Shown: in pieces, positions 8,955-17,963 of the stretch | Numbering within the stretch: position 1 is the stretch's first letter | Layout: each line of letters opens with the position of its first letter | Source of the DNA: Vulcanimicrobiota bacterium | Lineage (GTDB): Bacteria > Vulcanimicrobiota > Xenobia > Xenobiales > JADMJV01 | Assembly (NCBI GenBank): GCA_019637395.1 | Contig: JAHBVR010000022.1 | Location: 1-64,000, forward strand | DNA: 64,000 nucleotides | Reading direction: 5' to 3' | The notes under the pieces: generated by a model | Databases searched by the model: none | Seen by the model: the letters and a program-made list of their open reading frames with translations, nothing else | Told to the model about the DNA's origin: nothing | Translations under genes and position numbers: made by a program

Positions 8955-9631
8955 GGCAGCACCACCACCCGCCGGCTATCGCGCTCACCTAACTGCAACC
9001 GCAGAGCTTGCTCCAGTTCCGGCAGGCGACTCAACTTTGCCTCCGCTCCTGCGGCCCGCCCGTTGATGACCAGGACCAGCACCGTGCTGTATTCGGCCTG
9101 GAAAGGCTGGGCTACCTCCCGTTTCGACCTACCCTCTTCGCGCGCGCGCACGAAGTGGCTTTCAGATTCCCCGTCAACCAGGGCCAGAGCGTTGCCGGGC
9201 CCGATCCTACCGTCCAGCCAGGCCTGGGCCTGGCGGCGGACCAGCTCCAGACGGGCTTCGAGGGCGCCGCCGGTAGCAATACCTGGAGAGGGCATTTCCT
9301 GGAGAGACCCCAGCGAACTGTGGAGGACCAGGCCGTGCAGCAATGGAGCGCCGTTGCGCTGCGCCACATAGTGGAGCAGCGGGTAGTTCCATTGTTGCTG
9401 GCGCGGACTGCAGTCCGGCGGTAGGACCACCTGGGCGCTGACGTTCACTCCTTTGCCGTCGGGGAGCAGCTCCACTTGATGCCCGCGCGTGTTCCAGAGA
9501 CGCTCCAGAGCATCGACCATATCCACGCGCAGAGCCATCCATTCCTTGCTCTGGCCGCTCTGGCGCAGGAATTGCGCGGCCAGCGCGCATACGATGGCGA
9601 CCAGCGCCAGAGCCAGCAGGTTTCTTTTCAA
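8951..9631 (-). CDS. Membrane-anchored protein, unknown family (tandem paralog)
   Basis: The TTG start at 9631 follows GGAGG by nine bases and puts the membrane helix (LLALALVAIVCALAAQFL) right at the N-terminus, as in the downstream paralog. Longer in-frame starts up to 9808 add a charged, low-complexity leader and would overlap the divergent gene. The 226-residue product shares with its paralog the RQSG, GHQVEL, RQQQWNYPLLHYVAQR and GPGNALALVDGE segments. Function is unknown. The ~87 bases to the divergent propeller gene (9632-9718) must hold both promoters. Confidence 0.65.
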   Translation of the reverse strand: MKRNLLALALVAIVCALAAQFLRQSGQSKEWMALRVDMVDALERLWNTRGHQVELLPDGKGVNVSAQVVLPPDCSPRQQQWNYPLLHYVAQRNGAPLLHGLVLHSSLGSLQEMPSPGIATGGALEARLELVRRQAQAWLDGRIGPGNALALVDGESESHFVRAREEGRSKREVAQPFQAEYSTVLVLVINGRAAGAEAKLSRLPELEQALRLQLGERDSRRVVVLP

Positions 9632-9718
9632 CTTGGAAATCCTCCAGAAAGAAAAGCGGTCGTATTTCGACTCAAAATCTTCACAAGTGATTCTGGGTGA
9701 AAGAGAGAACCCATTCCC

Positions 9719-11131
9719 GTGCCGCTTCTGATCGTGCTCCTCTTGCTGACTCGACCTGCTTTGGCTGTGGCACCGGGTCTTATCGGGCCTGTGCAGGCTC
9801 TGTTGCAAATGCTGCCGCAGATGTTGGCCGCCCTGGCGGCCCTTTTGGGGGGTCTGCTCAGCAATACCTATCTACGCTTGCTGGCCCGCAAACATTGGAA
9901 GTCCCTGGGCTTCCTGGGCCTTTTGCTGGGCGCAGCCCTGGCAGCTCTGCTTTACAGCGCGCAGGATCGGCGCGCGCCGGTCCTGGCCACGCCTACCGCC
10001 AGCCCCGCCCCGACCAACCAGAACTGGGTGGCTTTTCGCGGGACTCTGGATGGCGGCGGTAGCGGCTCACTGGATGGTCAACCTTTGCGAGCCAATCCAT
10101 CCACTCGCTGGATTCACACGGACCAGGACAAGGCTCAATATCTTTCTTCGCCGGTGGCCGTCAACGGACGTTGCTATATCGGCGCCTCACTCTTTCAGGC
10201 CAGCAATTCTTTTGGGGCTATCGAGTGTTTTGACACTCGGGACGGAAAGCTGTGCTGGCGGGCTCTCACCCGCCACCCGGTGTTTTCTTCTCCGGTGGTG
10301 GCCGACGGCCGCCTTTACTGCGGGGAAGGTTTGCACGAGGACAACGATTGCAAGCTCTATTGCTTGGATGTTCAGACGGGTAAGCAGCTCTTCGCCGTCC
10401 AGACTCACGGCCATGTGGAGGCGGCGCCCACCATTGTGGGAGAAAAACTGCTTTTCTCGGCAGGCGGCGAGGGATTCTATTGCGTGCGCGCGGATAACGG
10501 AAAGTTGCTCTGGCGCAGCGCCTGCGGCCACAGCGATAGTTCCGCGGCCGTCGCCGGGGGGCGCGTCTATCTGGGCACGGCCTATGGAGATAACGCGGTG
10601 GTCTGCCTGGATCTGGAGTCCGGCCGGCAGATTTGGAGTGCGGCCCAGGACCTGCCCGTCTGGGGCCACGCGGCGCTGGCCGGCGAAACGGTCTTTGTCG
10701 GCCTGGGCAACGGCACTTTTGGCGCCAGTGACCAGCATCCGCGCGGAGCGGTGGTGGCCCTGCGCGGCGCGGATGGGGAGAGGAGATGGCGCCGTCAGTT
10801 GCCGGATTCGGTGAACACTTCGCTGCTTCTCAACCAGGAGCGCGTCTTGCTCGGTTGCCGCGACGGCTTTGTCTATTGCTTGAGCCAGTTGGATGGACAA
10901 ATTCTTTGGAAGGCTCCCTGTGGGGTTCCCGTGCTTTCCTCCCTGGTGCTTCAGGATCAGCAATTGCTGGTGGCCGGCGGTGACGGGCACTTGCACGCCC
11001 TGGAGCTGGAAACGGGCCAGGAACTCTGGCGCTACCTGATTTCCGATGTGCCCTGCGAAGCCTCGCCCATGTTGAATGGAAATCACCTGTTCTTGGGCTG
11101 TGGCAGTTTCTTAGAATGTTTGGGTCCCTGA
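9719..11131 (+). CDS. PQQ-type beta-propeller repeat protein, membrane-anchored
   Basis: The GTG start gives 470 residues. The N-terminal ~80 residues are hydrophobic (PLLIVLLLLTRPALA; a Leu/Ala-rich stretch; LGFLGLLLGAALAALLY), then a short Pro/Thr linker leads to a propeller from ~100. The blades show the PQQ_2 pattern: ECFDTRDGKLCWRA, YCLDVQTGKQLFA, YCVRADNGKLLWRSA, VCLDLESGRQIWSAA, VALRGADGERRWRR, YCLSQLDGQILWKA, HALELETGQELWRY. That is seven to eight blades. Enzymatic PQQ dehydrogenases are larger and have a disulfide and Asp-Glu active site not seen here, so a binding or scaffold role outside the cytoplasm is more likely (inferred). Confidence 0.75.
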   Translation: MPLLIVLLLLTRPALAVAPGLIGPVQALLQMLPQMLAALAALLGGLLSNTYLRLLARKHWKSLGFLGLLLGAALAALLYSAQDRRAPVLATPTASPAPTNQNWVAFRGTLDGGGSGSLDGQPLRANPSTRWIHTDQDKAQYLSSPVAVNGRCYIGASLFQASNSFGAIECFDTRDGKLCWRALTRHPVFSSPVVADGRLYCGEGLHEDNDCKLYCLDVQTGKQLFAVQTHGHVEAAPTIVGEKLLFSAGGEGFYCVRADNGKLLWRSACGHSDSSAAVAGGRVYLGTAYGDNAVVCLDLESGRQIWSAAQDLPVWGHAALAGETVFVGLGNGTFGASDQHPRGAVVALRGADGERRWRRQLPDSVNTSLLLNQERVLLGCRDGFVYCLSQLDGQILWKAPCGVPVLSSLVLQDQQLLVAGGDGHLHALELETGQELWRYLISDVPCEASPMLNGNHLFLGCGSFLECLGP

Positions 11132-11152
11132 AGGACGGAGCAAAACCTGAAG

Positions 11153-11467
11153 ATGACCGATAAAATGGAAAGAAATGAAGCCGAGCAAGCGCTGATCTCG
11201 CGAGTGTCCGATCGACTTCAGCAGCGCATTGCACAAGAACCCCGCCCCGATGAGGCCACGCGAATGAAAATGATCGAAGCCATGCGGGCCAACGGAGCCG
11301 ACCCGGCCTATATTCATGCCTTCGAAAAAACCGGTCTGCTGGTTTTTCAGGAGACCATGCATTTGATCGAGCCTGCCGATTTGGAAGCCTGGCACCAGGC
11401 CTACGAGGAATATGGCCGCCCCGGCAAAGGGGTCAGACCGGAGTCACCAGAGGAAGGCGAACTTTGA
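11153..11467 (+). CDS. Small helical protein, unknown
   Basis: The 104-residue acidic protein is predicted almost wholly helical (EQALISRVSDRLQQRIAQ; TRMKMIEAMRANGADPAYIH; YIHAFEKTGLLVFQ). The segment DPAYIHAFEKTGLLV followed by YEEYG is distinctive, but I do not recognise it. ATG 11153 lies 22 bases after the propeller gene, so the two may be co-transcribed. Its 3' end overlaps the convergent histidine-kinase gene by 35 bases. Confidence 0.55.
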   Translation: MTDKMERNEAEQALISRVSDRLQQRIAQEPRPDEATRMKMIEAMRANGADPAYIHAFEKTGLLVFQETMHLIEPADLEAWHQAYEEYGRPGKGVRPESPEEGEL

Positions 11468-12725
11468 AGGTGCTGCCGCGGCCCGGCTCGCTGTCCAGTT
11501 CGATGGTGCCGCCGTGGCCTTCCACGATGCGCTTGACGATGGCCAGCCCCAGGCCGGTGCTCTTTTCACCGGCGGTGGACTTCACGCTGGTGCGCTGATA
11601 GTGCTGGAAAATGTTGGCCTGTTCTTCTTTAGGGATGCCCTGGCCGCGGTCGCTCACCGATAATTCCGCCCAGCCACTTTCGGAAGAGCGCAGTTCCAGG
11701 CGGACCTGGCTGTTGGGAAAAGAGAATTTGATAGCGTTGCTGAGCAGATTATTGACGACCTGCTCCATTTTATTGGGGTCGAGCACGGTCATGGGAATGG
11801 GCTCTAAGGATGAAACGATCTGGATGTTTTTGTCCTCGGCCAGGAATCCGTTCAGTTCCACCGCCTGCTCCACCAGGGCCACCAGGTCGGTGGCCTGCTT
11901 GTCCAGGCGCAGATTGCCCGATTCGATTTCGCTGATCTCCAAAAGGTCGTTGACCAGGGCGATGAGAGACTTGGAGCTGCGGTGAATGGCTTCGGAAAAT
12001 TTGGCCTGTTTCTCGCTCAGCGGGCCACCGAGGCCGTCGGCCAGGATGCGGGAGTAGCCGAGAATGACGCCGAGCGGGTTGCGCATGTCGTGGGTGACCA
12101 TTCCCAGGAACTGATTCTGCAGGGTCATCAACTTTTGCAGTTGTTCATTCTTTTCCGCAATTTCCCGGTGGGCAAGGGATAATTCTTCGTTACTACGGAG
12201 TAGCTGTTGATTTTGCCAGACCGCGCCTTCAAAGGTGGAGAGCAGCAAATTCAAGATCTGGCCGCGATTCGAGCGGATGGTAAAGTCCCGGCCGTGGAGG
12301 CGGAAAGAGAGCGATTCGGCGCTGTCGGATTTTTCGTAGAGATTGGGGTTGGATAGCAGGGAGGCGATTCGACCCAGCAGCAACTGGTTGTCGAAAGGCT
12401 TGGTGATATAGTTGTCGGCGCCGGCCTGCAATCCCGAGACCACATGGAGCGGATCGCTCAAATTGGTGAGTAGAATCACCGGCACTCCGGCGTAACGAGC
12501 GTCATTCTTGACTTTGCGGCAAAGCTCATAGCCATCGAGATTGGGCATCTCGATGTCACTCAAGAGCAGGTCCGGGGCCTGGCTGGCCTGATCCAGGTAG
12601 GCCCAGGCTTCCTGGCCGTCCCGGGCCAGAGTTACCCGGTAGCCGGCTTCACTCAGTAAACGGCGCACGACAGCCGCCTGCAGAGCGCTGTCTTCGGCTA
12701 CCAGTATGTGCAGGCCACTACTCAA
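11433..12725 (-). CDS. Response-regulator/histidine-kinase fusion protein
   Basis: The 430-residue protein begins with a receiver domain (LVAEDSALQ; acceptor Asp in LLLSDIEMPNLDGYE near residue 57; Lys in NYITKPFD). A helical linker leads to a HisKA dimerisation helix with the phospho-acceptor His in MVTHDMRNPLG, then a HATPase domain with NNLLSNAIKFS (N box), DRGQGIP (G1) and GLGLAIVKRI (G2). There is no membrane helix, so it is a soluble receiver-kinase. It is last in the chemosensory operon and overlaps cheB by 4 bases. It probably takes phosphate from, or reports on, the CheA protein encoded two genes earlier (inferred). Confidence 0.9.
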   Translation of the reverse strand: MSSGLHILVAEDSALQAAVVRRLLSEAGYRVTLARDGQEAWAYLDQASQAPDLLLSDIEMPNLDGYELCRKVKNDARYAGVPVILLTNLSDPLHVVSGLQAGADNYITKPFDNQLLLGRIASLLSNPNLYEKSDSAESLSFRLHGRDFTIRSNRGQILNLLLSTFEGAVWQNQQLLRSNEELSLAHREIAEKNEQLQKLMTLQNQFLGMVTHDMRNPLGVILGYSRILADGLGGPLSEKQAKFSEAIHRSSKSLIALVNDLLEISEIESGNLRLDKQATDLVALVEQAVELNGFLAEDKNIQIVSSLEPIPMTVLDPNKMEQVVNNLLSNAIKFSFPNSQVRLELRSSESGWAELSVSDRGQGIPKEEQANIFQHYQRTSVKSTAGEKSTGLGLAIVKRIVEGHGGTIELDSEPGRGSTFKVRLPLVTPV

Positions 12726-13744
12726 AAACGCTTCTTTCTCTCTTTCTCCGGCAGGCGAACGGCTGCCAGTAAGTGGGCGCTTATCTCCTCCAGTGGCAAT
12801 ACCTGCCGGATCGCCCCCAGTTCGACAGCTTTGCGAGCCATGCCAAAAACTACGGAAGATTGCTCATCTTGCGCCAATGTCAAGGCGCCGGCGCGGTGCA
12901 GCGCCAGCAAGCCCTCGGCGCCATCCGCGCCCATCCCGGTGAGAATCACTCCGATGGCGGAGCCGCCGAAGGCTCTGGCCACCGCCTGGAAGAGCACCGT
13001 TGCCGAGGGGCGGTGCCCGTCCACCCGCTGGCCCGGATCGAGTTCGATACGGCCGGAGGAATCGAGAGACAGATGGCACTCCTCGGGGGCGAAGTAGACG
13101 GTGCCGGGTCGCGGGCGCTCTCCCGCTTCGGCCAGTTTGACGCGCAGTTGGGTGAGTCCGCCCAGCCAGTTGATCATACCGTCCAGGAAGCCCGGACTGA
13201 TGTGCTGCACACATAGCACGGGTAGCGGAAAGTTCGGGCCCAGGGCGGAAAACAACTGGTGCAGTGCTTGCGGTCCTCCGGTCGAGGCGCCCACGGCCAG
13301 CACTCTGGGGGTGCGCACCCAGGACGGCACGGGCTGCTGTTTGGCGGCCGGACGGGAGACGGCCGGTCTACGGGAGAACATTTTGACCCCGGCGGCTACT
13401 CGGATCTTGGCTACCAGCGTCGCGCCCGGGCTATTTTTCTGCAGGACATCCAGGGCTCCATCCTGGATTAACTGGAAGGCCGATTGGCGCTCCTGTACAT
13501 CCGACAAACCGAGCACCGGCGTGGGTTTTTCACTCATGATCTTGTGCGTCAGGCTGACTCCATCCAGCGGCGGCATGCCTAAATCCAGGCAGACGACGGC
13601 CGGCTGCAGCCTGTGCACCAGGTTGAGGGCGGCGCTACTGGTGGTGGCTGTGCCCACCACTTGCAGGTCGGCGGTGTCCGCCAGGCTGCGGCGCACGGCT
13701 TCCAGGCCGGCCGGGCTGCGGTCCACCAGCAGAACGCGAATCAC
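12722..13744 (-). CDS. cheB: CheB protein-glutamate methylesterase
   Basis: The 340-residue protein has a receiver domain (VLLVDRSPAG; acceptor Asp in VVCLDLGMPPLDG), a linker, and a C-terminal methylesterase domain with all three catalytic parts: Ser in VGASTGGPQAL, His in VQHISPGF, Asp in GMGADGAEG. It removes methyl groups from receptor glutamates and deamidates glutamines, opposing the CheR protein of the same operon. The first Asp of the usual acidic pair is followed by Arg (VDRS, not DD), but the acceptor Asp is present. It overlaps both neighbours by 4 bases. Confidence 0.95.
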   Translation of the reverse strand: MIRVLLVDRSPAGLEAVRRSLADTADLQVVGTATTSSAALNLVHRLQPAVVCLDLGMPPLDGVSLTHKIMSEKPTPVLGLSDVQERQSAFQLIQDGALDVLQKNSPGATLVAKIRVAAGVKMFSRRPAVSRPAAKQQPVPSWVRTPRVLAVGASTGGPQALHQLFSALGPNFPLPVLCVQHISPGFLDGMINWLGGLTQLRVKLAEAGERPRPGTVYFAPEECHLSLDSSGRIELDPGQRVDGHRPSATVLFQAVARAFGGSAIGVILTGMGADGAEGLLALHRAGALTLAQDEQSSVVFGMARKAVELGAIRQVLPLEEISAHLLAAVRLPEKERKKRF

Positions 13745-15810
13745 AGCAGGCGTTCCAGATAACGGACCAGCGAACCGGATTCGACCGAAGATTTACTCAG
13801 ATAAGCGCTGGCACCGGCTTCCAGGCCGCCCTGACGCTCGGTGTCGGAAGCCAGGGCGGTGATCAGAATGACAGGCACTTCACGGTAGCGAGACAGACCG
13901 CGCAACCGCCGCGTCAATTCCAATCCCGACAGATGGGGCATCTCGATATCCGAAACCACTGCGTCGAAAGCTTCGCTCTGCAGGCGTTCCCAGGCCTCCT
14001 GCCCGTCTCGCGTCAAGTGAACTGAATATCCGGCCGCTTCCAAAATTTTGTGCTCGAAGTTTGGCGTGATCGGAGAATCTTCCACCAGCAGGATGCGTTT
14101 ACCCGGGGTCACGGCCTCTTTGCGGAGGGAGACGGAAAAGGCGTGCTCTCGCGAACGCTGCAATAACTCGCCGGGATTGAGCAGCAAGCAGATGCTTCCC
14201 TCCGGCAAAATCGAGGCCCCTGATACCAGCGGGCTTTCGTGTAGCGGCTTGACTACCAGTTCCATCACTCCTACCAACTGGCCGGATATAAAACCGCAGC
14301 GGCGATTCTGTTCGTGTAGAATGACACAGGACCTGGCGCCGGGTTGGTCTGGATGGCCTAGAATCAAGGCCAGTGAAGAGAGGGGCAGGGGAAGATCCTG
14401 CTCGGCTGAATGGAGGTCCACGGTGCGCTCCACGCTGGCCAGGGGAAGCGCGTAAAGATGGCCTCCCTCGCGGCAGATCATGACCGGGGTGGTGGAAACT
14501 GTCAGAGGCACGCGCAGTCGGAAGGTAGTGCCCTGACCTGGCCTGGACTCGAGTTCCACGGTTCCGTTGAGGGCTTCCACCGAGGTGCGCACGGCGTCCA
14601 GGCCGGTACCGCGTCCGGAGAGGTCGGAAATCTCGGTGCGCGTGGAAAAGCCAGGAGCAAAGATCAGCGAACTGATTTCGCCGGCGCTGGCTCGGGCCAG
14701 TTGCTCGGGCGTGCGCAGTTGCTGCTCCAGGGCGCGCCGAGAAATGGCGGCCAGGTCCAGGCCGGCCCCATCATCACTAAGTTCCAGTTGCAACATGGCG
14801 GCCTGACGCGAAGCCCGCAACCAGATGGAAGCGTGGCTGGACTTGCCGGCGGCCCGGCGGCGCTCCGGTCTTTCCACACCGTGGTCAATGGCATTGCGCA
14901 TCAGATGGATCAGAGGCTCCTTCAGCTTTTCCAATAAGCGGCGGTCGGCGGTGGTCTCGCCGCCTTCCAAAAAGAGACGTATCTCTTTGCCTTCTTGCTG
15001 AGCCAGATCGCGCACCAGGCGCGGAAAGAGATTGAAAGTGCCGGTCAGAGGCAAAAGCCGGATTTCCTGAATTTCGTCACGTAGCTGCTCGGTTATGCCG
15101 GCCAGACGGGCCCGATCATCTTCCAGGTTGCGTGCCACCACTTCCAGAGCCTCGCTTAACTGGGCCAGCCGGAGCCCGTCGCGCCGCCGGGCGTTTTCTT
15201 CGGTCGCACTACCTGAGGAGCCAATGCGCCATTCTCGCTGCCATTGTTCGAGGAGTTCGCGTAGTTTCTCGACTTCCGTCTGGCGCAGAGCGGCGCGGGC
15301 GGTAGTGACCACCAGGTCGCCGACCTTTTCCAGCAGCCGGTCGAGCCGTTGGGTTTCCACACGAATGGTGTGCGCATTCAGATCGCCTCGAGGCGCGGGG
15401 GTCTCCAGTGGGGCGGGCGCCGTCCCAGCCACCTTGGGGGCTCTCAGGCTTTCCAGCAGGGCCCGCAGGTCGATGCCCGAGGGCTTGCCGGTGATGGCTT
15501 CATCGAGCAGGGCACGCATGCTGTCGAGGGCTTGATAGAGCTGGTCGGCCACTGCCGAGGTGAGCGGAGAGCGGCCGCGCCGAGCCAGATCGAGGATGTC
15601 CTCGAATTGATGCGCCAGCAATTCGATAGAACTGACCCCCAGCATTCCGGCCGAGCCCTTCAAGGAATGGGCTGCGCGGAAGACACTCTCGATGAGTTCC
15701 GAATCGTCAGGCCTGGCCTCCAGAGCCAGCAGGCCTTGCTCAAGCTTTTCCAGGCTCTCGCTGCCTTCCGCCTGGAAGATGCCGCGCAGTTCCTCATCTT
15801 CGATCTTCAA
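13741..15810 (-). CDS. cheA: Hybrid CheA histidine kinase with C-terminal receiver domain
   Basis: Domain order over 689 residues: HPt (phospho-His in FRAAHSLKGSAG, ~1-105); a linker with no recognisable CheY-binding P2 domain; the dimerisation helices (DRLLEKVGDLVVTTARA); the kinase domain (LIHLMRNAIDHGVE; DDGAGLD; SGRGTGLDAVR); a CheW-like domain (~440-560); and a receiver (LLVEDSPITPNFEHKILEAA; acceptor Asp in AVVSDIEMPHLSG; ~570-689). A missing P2 and an attached receiver are typical of alternative-function chemosensory systems such as Frz. No cheY gene lies in the operon, so output probably goes through this receiver or the following REC-kinase (inferred). Confidence 0.93.
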   Translation of the reverse strand: MKIEDEELRGIFQAEGSESLEKLEQGLLALEARPDDSELIESVFRAAHSLKGSAGMLGVSSIELLAHQFEDILDLARRGRSPLTSAVADQLYQALDSMRALLDEAITGKPSGIDLRALLESLRAPKVAGTAPAPLETPAPRGDLNAHTIRVETQRLDRLLEKVGDLVVTTARAALRQTEVEKLRELLEQWQREWRIGSSGSATEENARRRDGLRLAQLSEALEVVARNLEDDRARLAGITEQLRDEIQEIRLLPLTGTFNLFPRLVRDLAQQEGKEIRLFLEGGETTADRRLLEKLKEPLIHLMRNAIDHGVERPERRRAAGKSSHASIWLRASRQAAMLQLELSDDGAGLDLAAISRRALEQQLRTPEQLARASAGEISSLIFAPGFSTRTEISDLSGRGTGLDAVRTSVEALNGTVELESRPGQGTTFRLRVPLTVSTTPVMICREGGHLYALPLASVERTVDLHSAEQDLPLPLSSLALILGHPDQPGARSCVILHEQNRRCGFISGQLVGVMELVVKPLHESPLVSGASILPEGSICLLLNPGELLQRSREHAFSVSLRKEAVTPGKRILLVEDSPITPNFEHKILEAAGYSVHLTRDGQEAWERLQSEAFDAVVSDIEMPHLSGLELTRRLRGLSRYREVPVILITALASDTERQGGLEAGASAYLSKSSVESGSLVRYLERLL

Positions 15811-16631
15811 AATGCGCCTACCTGTAAGCGTTCCGGCTCAAGCAGGGTGAGTCTGTGTGACTGGAAATCGTCAGGGTCCAGCGCGACCACCGCTTCGACG
15901 GCGTCCACTGCGATGCCGGTCAGCATTCCCTCGCCGTTGAGGACCACCACTTCCGACATTTGCTGGGAAGGAACCGGCAGGCCCAGTTGCGGGCGAATGT
16001 CCACCAGGCGCAACAAGCCGCCGCGATGGTAGATCAGTCCGAGCAAATGGGGCGGACCTCCGGGCAGGGGGGTCACGGGAGAGTTGCGGACCAGTTCCGC
16101 TACCCCCGTTACGTCCAGGGCAAAGCGCTCCTGCCCCAGGCGCACGATCACTACGTTGAGGGTTTTCCGGTTGCTGCCGTGCTCGGTCTTTTGGGCCAGG
16201 GAGCGGGCTCTTGCGCGCAGGATAGCACGTTCTTCCGGGCTGAACGCCGCCGCGAAGTCCGGTGGGGGCTGCGAGTCCGGAACCGGATCGAAGCAAAAGT
16301 CGATCAAGCGCGACAGGTCCAGGATCGGGGCCACGCGCTCTCCGACCGTGACCAGTTCGCAGTTTCCCTCCACCAACAAAGCGGCCATTCCCTTTGGGGA
16401 GTTGAAGAAAAGCAATTGGGAGTGAATACCGGGACAAGAGGCCGGGCCTCCGAGCCGTTTAGATAGATCCAGCACGGGAACCGGACTGCCCCGGTAGTCT
16501 ACCAGGCCGAGCACCGAGTCCGGACTGCCGGGGCAGCGGCTGAGCCAGGGCATTTCCAGAATCTCCAGCACCAGCTCCGCCTCGACCGCAAAGACAGAGT
16601 CGGCGACGTGGATCAGCACATAGCCTTTCAC
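15807..16631 (-). CDS. Double-CheW coupling protein
   Basis: The GTG at 16631 overlaps the cheR stop (GTGA) and gives 274 residues beginning [12 protein letters not shown]. Two CheW-type SH3-like modules are visible. The first has VLGLVDYRGSPVPVLDLS and the second LLGLIYHRGGLLRLVDIR; the second also has IVRLGQERFALDVTGVAELV before it. They are joined by a charged helical linker (~135-165). CheW couples receptors to the CheA kinase. A tandem protein could bridge two kinases or receptors in the array (inferred). An in-frame TTG at 16706 would extend it into cheR and is not needed. Confidence 0.85.
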   Translation of the reverse strand: MKGYVLIHVADSVFAVEAELVLEILEMPWLSRCPGSPDSVLGLVDYRGSPVPVLDLSKRLGGPASCPGIHSQLLFFNSPKGMAALLVEGNCELVTVGERVAPILDLSRLIDFCFDPVPDSQPPPDFAAAFSPEERAILRARARSLAQKTEHGSNRKTLNVVIVRLGQERFALDVTGVAELVRNSPVTPLPGGPPHLLGLIYHRGGLLRLVDIRPQLGLPVPSQQMSEVVVLNGEGMLTGIAVDAVEAVVALDPDDFQSHRLTLLEPERLQVGAF

Positions 16632-17884
16632 CCGTCGCTCTTCCCCAAGCGACAGTCCAGTTCCGCCACTACTTCCGGAAGATCCTGGCGGCCTCCAGGC
16701 CAGCATTCCAGCCCGGCCTGGCGAAGTTTGCGCGCCTTGCGCAGATCGCCCTCGTGAGCGTGCACCAGAGCCATTTCCAGCAGGCTGGGGCCATGATCCG
16801 GATCCAGGTAAAGGGCTTTGGAAAGGAGGTCACGGGCCTCCGACCAGCGTCCCTGGGCGCGGGCCAGGCGGGCCTCCAACAGGCGCGGCATCACCTCCAG
16901 CGGTCTTTCCCGGGCCGCTTTTTGACAGGCGGCTTGCCCCCGGGCGTAGTCCGCCTGGAGCAAACATTGGGCGACCAGGCCGGCCAGATCGGGTGGAACG
17001 GGCCGGTGGGCGGCAGGTTTGGGAGGGGTGGGAATAGCCAGCGCGGGAAGCACTCGCCGGGGTCGCTGATACACGATGGAATTTTCGAAGGAACAGAGGT
17101 CGAGAGGCAGGTTGGCCAGGCCTTGCAGCTCACCATGGCCGGTGAGCAGAAAGCCGCCGGGACGTAAACTGTGCATGAATCGCTCCAGAACCGCCGCGAT
17201 CAGGCTGCGCTCGAAGTAAATCAACACGTTGCGGCAGACGATCAAATCCAGCCCGGTGCGAGGATTGAGACTGGCACCGGCCAAATTTTCCGGCCAGAAG
17301 CTTACCCGGTCGCGGATGCGTGGCAGCAACTCCCAGGTGTTCTTGTGCTGGATAAAGTAATTCTGGCGGATCGGGGGTGGGGTGCTGCGCAGAGAGCGCT
17401 CTCGGTAGAAGCCCTTCCTGGCCGCCTGAAGGACCGCCAGGTTGATATCGGTCCCGGCGAGCTGAGCCGGCTGCCGGGATGGCAGTCCATCCAGCAGAAT
17501 GGCCAGGGAATAGGGCTCTTCGCCGGTGGAGCAACCGGCGCTCCAGACCCGCAGAGGGCGCCCTTCGCTCTCGCGCAGCAACCGTGGGAAAAGCTCGTTG
17601 CGCAGCAGCTCCATCTGGCCGGTATCGCGAAAAAAGTAAGTTTCCGCGATGGTCAGCTGGTCGATCAGGCGCGCCCAGGCCGGTCCATCCTCTTTTTCCA
17701 GCTCCAGCAGACGTTGGTAGTCGGCCAGCGAGCGGCAGCGGTGATGTTCGGCCTGAGCCGAGAATACTTCCGCAATCGAACGCGCACTCCGGCGGGAAAG
17801 GTCTAAGGCCAGCCGGGAGGAGACCAGGTGTCGCAGACCCTGGTAGAGATCTCCTCCAGAAAGCTCTTCACCGGCTGATAGCAT
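16628..17884 (-). CDS. cheR: CheR protein-glutamate methyltransferase with C-terminal TPR region
   Basis: The first ~280 residues are CheR: the N-terminal helical part, [10 protein letters not shown], the SAM-binding [23 protein letters not shown], and [12 protein letters not shown]. It methylates receptor glutamates using S-adenosylmethionine. The last ~110 residues form TPR-like helices ([38 protein letters not shown]), as in several alternative-system CheR proteins where the TPR binds partners. It is the first gene of a five-gene operon in which every junction overlaps by 4 bases. The divergent receptor gene starts 79 bases away. Confidence 0.95.
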   Translation of the reverse strand: MLSAGEELSGGDLYQGLRHLVSSRLALDLSRRSARSIAEVFSAQAEHHRCRSLADYQRLLELEKEDGPAWARLIDQLTIAETYFFRDTGQMELLRNELFPRLLRESEGRPLRVWSAGCSTGEEPYSLAILLDGLPSRQPAQLAGTDINLAVLQAARKGFYRERSLRSTPPPIRQNYFIQHKNTWELLPRIRDRVSFWPENLAGASLNPRTGLDLIVCRNVLIYFERSLIAAVLERFMHSLRPGGFLLTGHGELQGLANLPLDLCSFENSIVYQRPRRVLPALAIPTPPKPAAHRPVPPDLAGLVAQCLLQADYARGQAACQKAARERPLEVMPRLLEARLARAQGRWSEARDLLSKALYLDPDHGPSLLEMALVHAHEGDLRKARKLRQAGLECWPGGRQDLPEVVAELDCRLGKSDG

Positions 17885-17891
17885 AAGGGTG

Positions 17892-17909
17892 CTGTCCAGT
17901 TTCTGTCCA
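17892..17909. promoter_or_regulatory. Direct repeat in the cheR/receptor divergent promoter region
   Basis: CTGTCCA occurs twice, 11 bases apart (17892-17898 and 17903-17909), in the short gap between cheR and the receptor gene. One-helical-turn spacing fits a dimeric regulator site. This is suggestive only. Confidence 0.25.
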
Positions 17910-17963
17910 AGGATTGTTTACTCCTGGGCAAGACATTGTATATCCTCGGAGAAGCTCATCTCT

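Noticed and set aside
17914-17942. Sigma-70-like promoter TTGTTT-17-TGTATA for the receptor gene
   Set aside because: The implied transcription start would fall at or past the ribosome site at 17948-17954, leaving no usable leader, so I do not list it.
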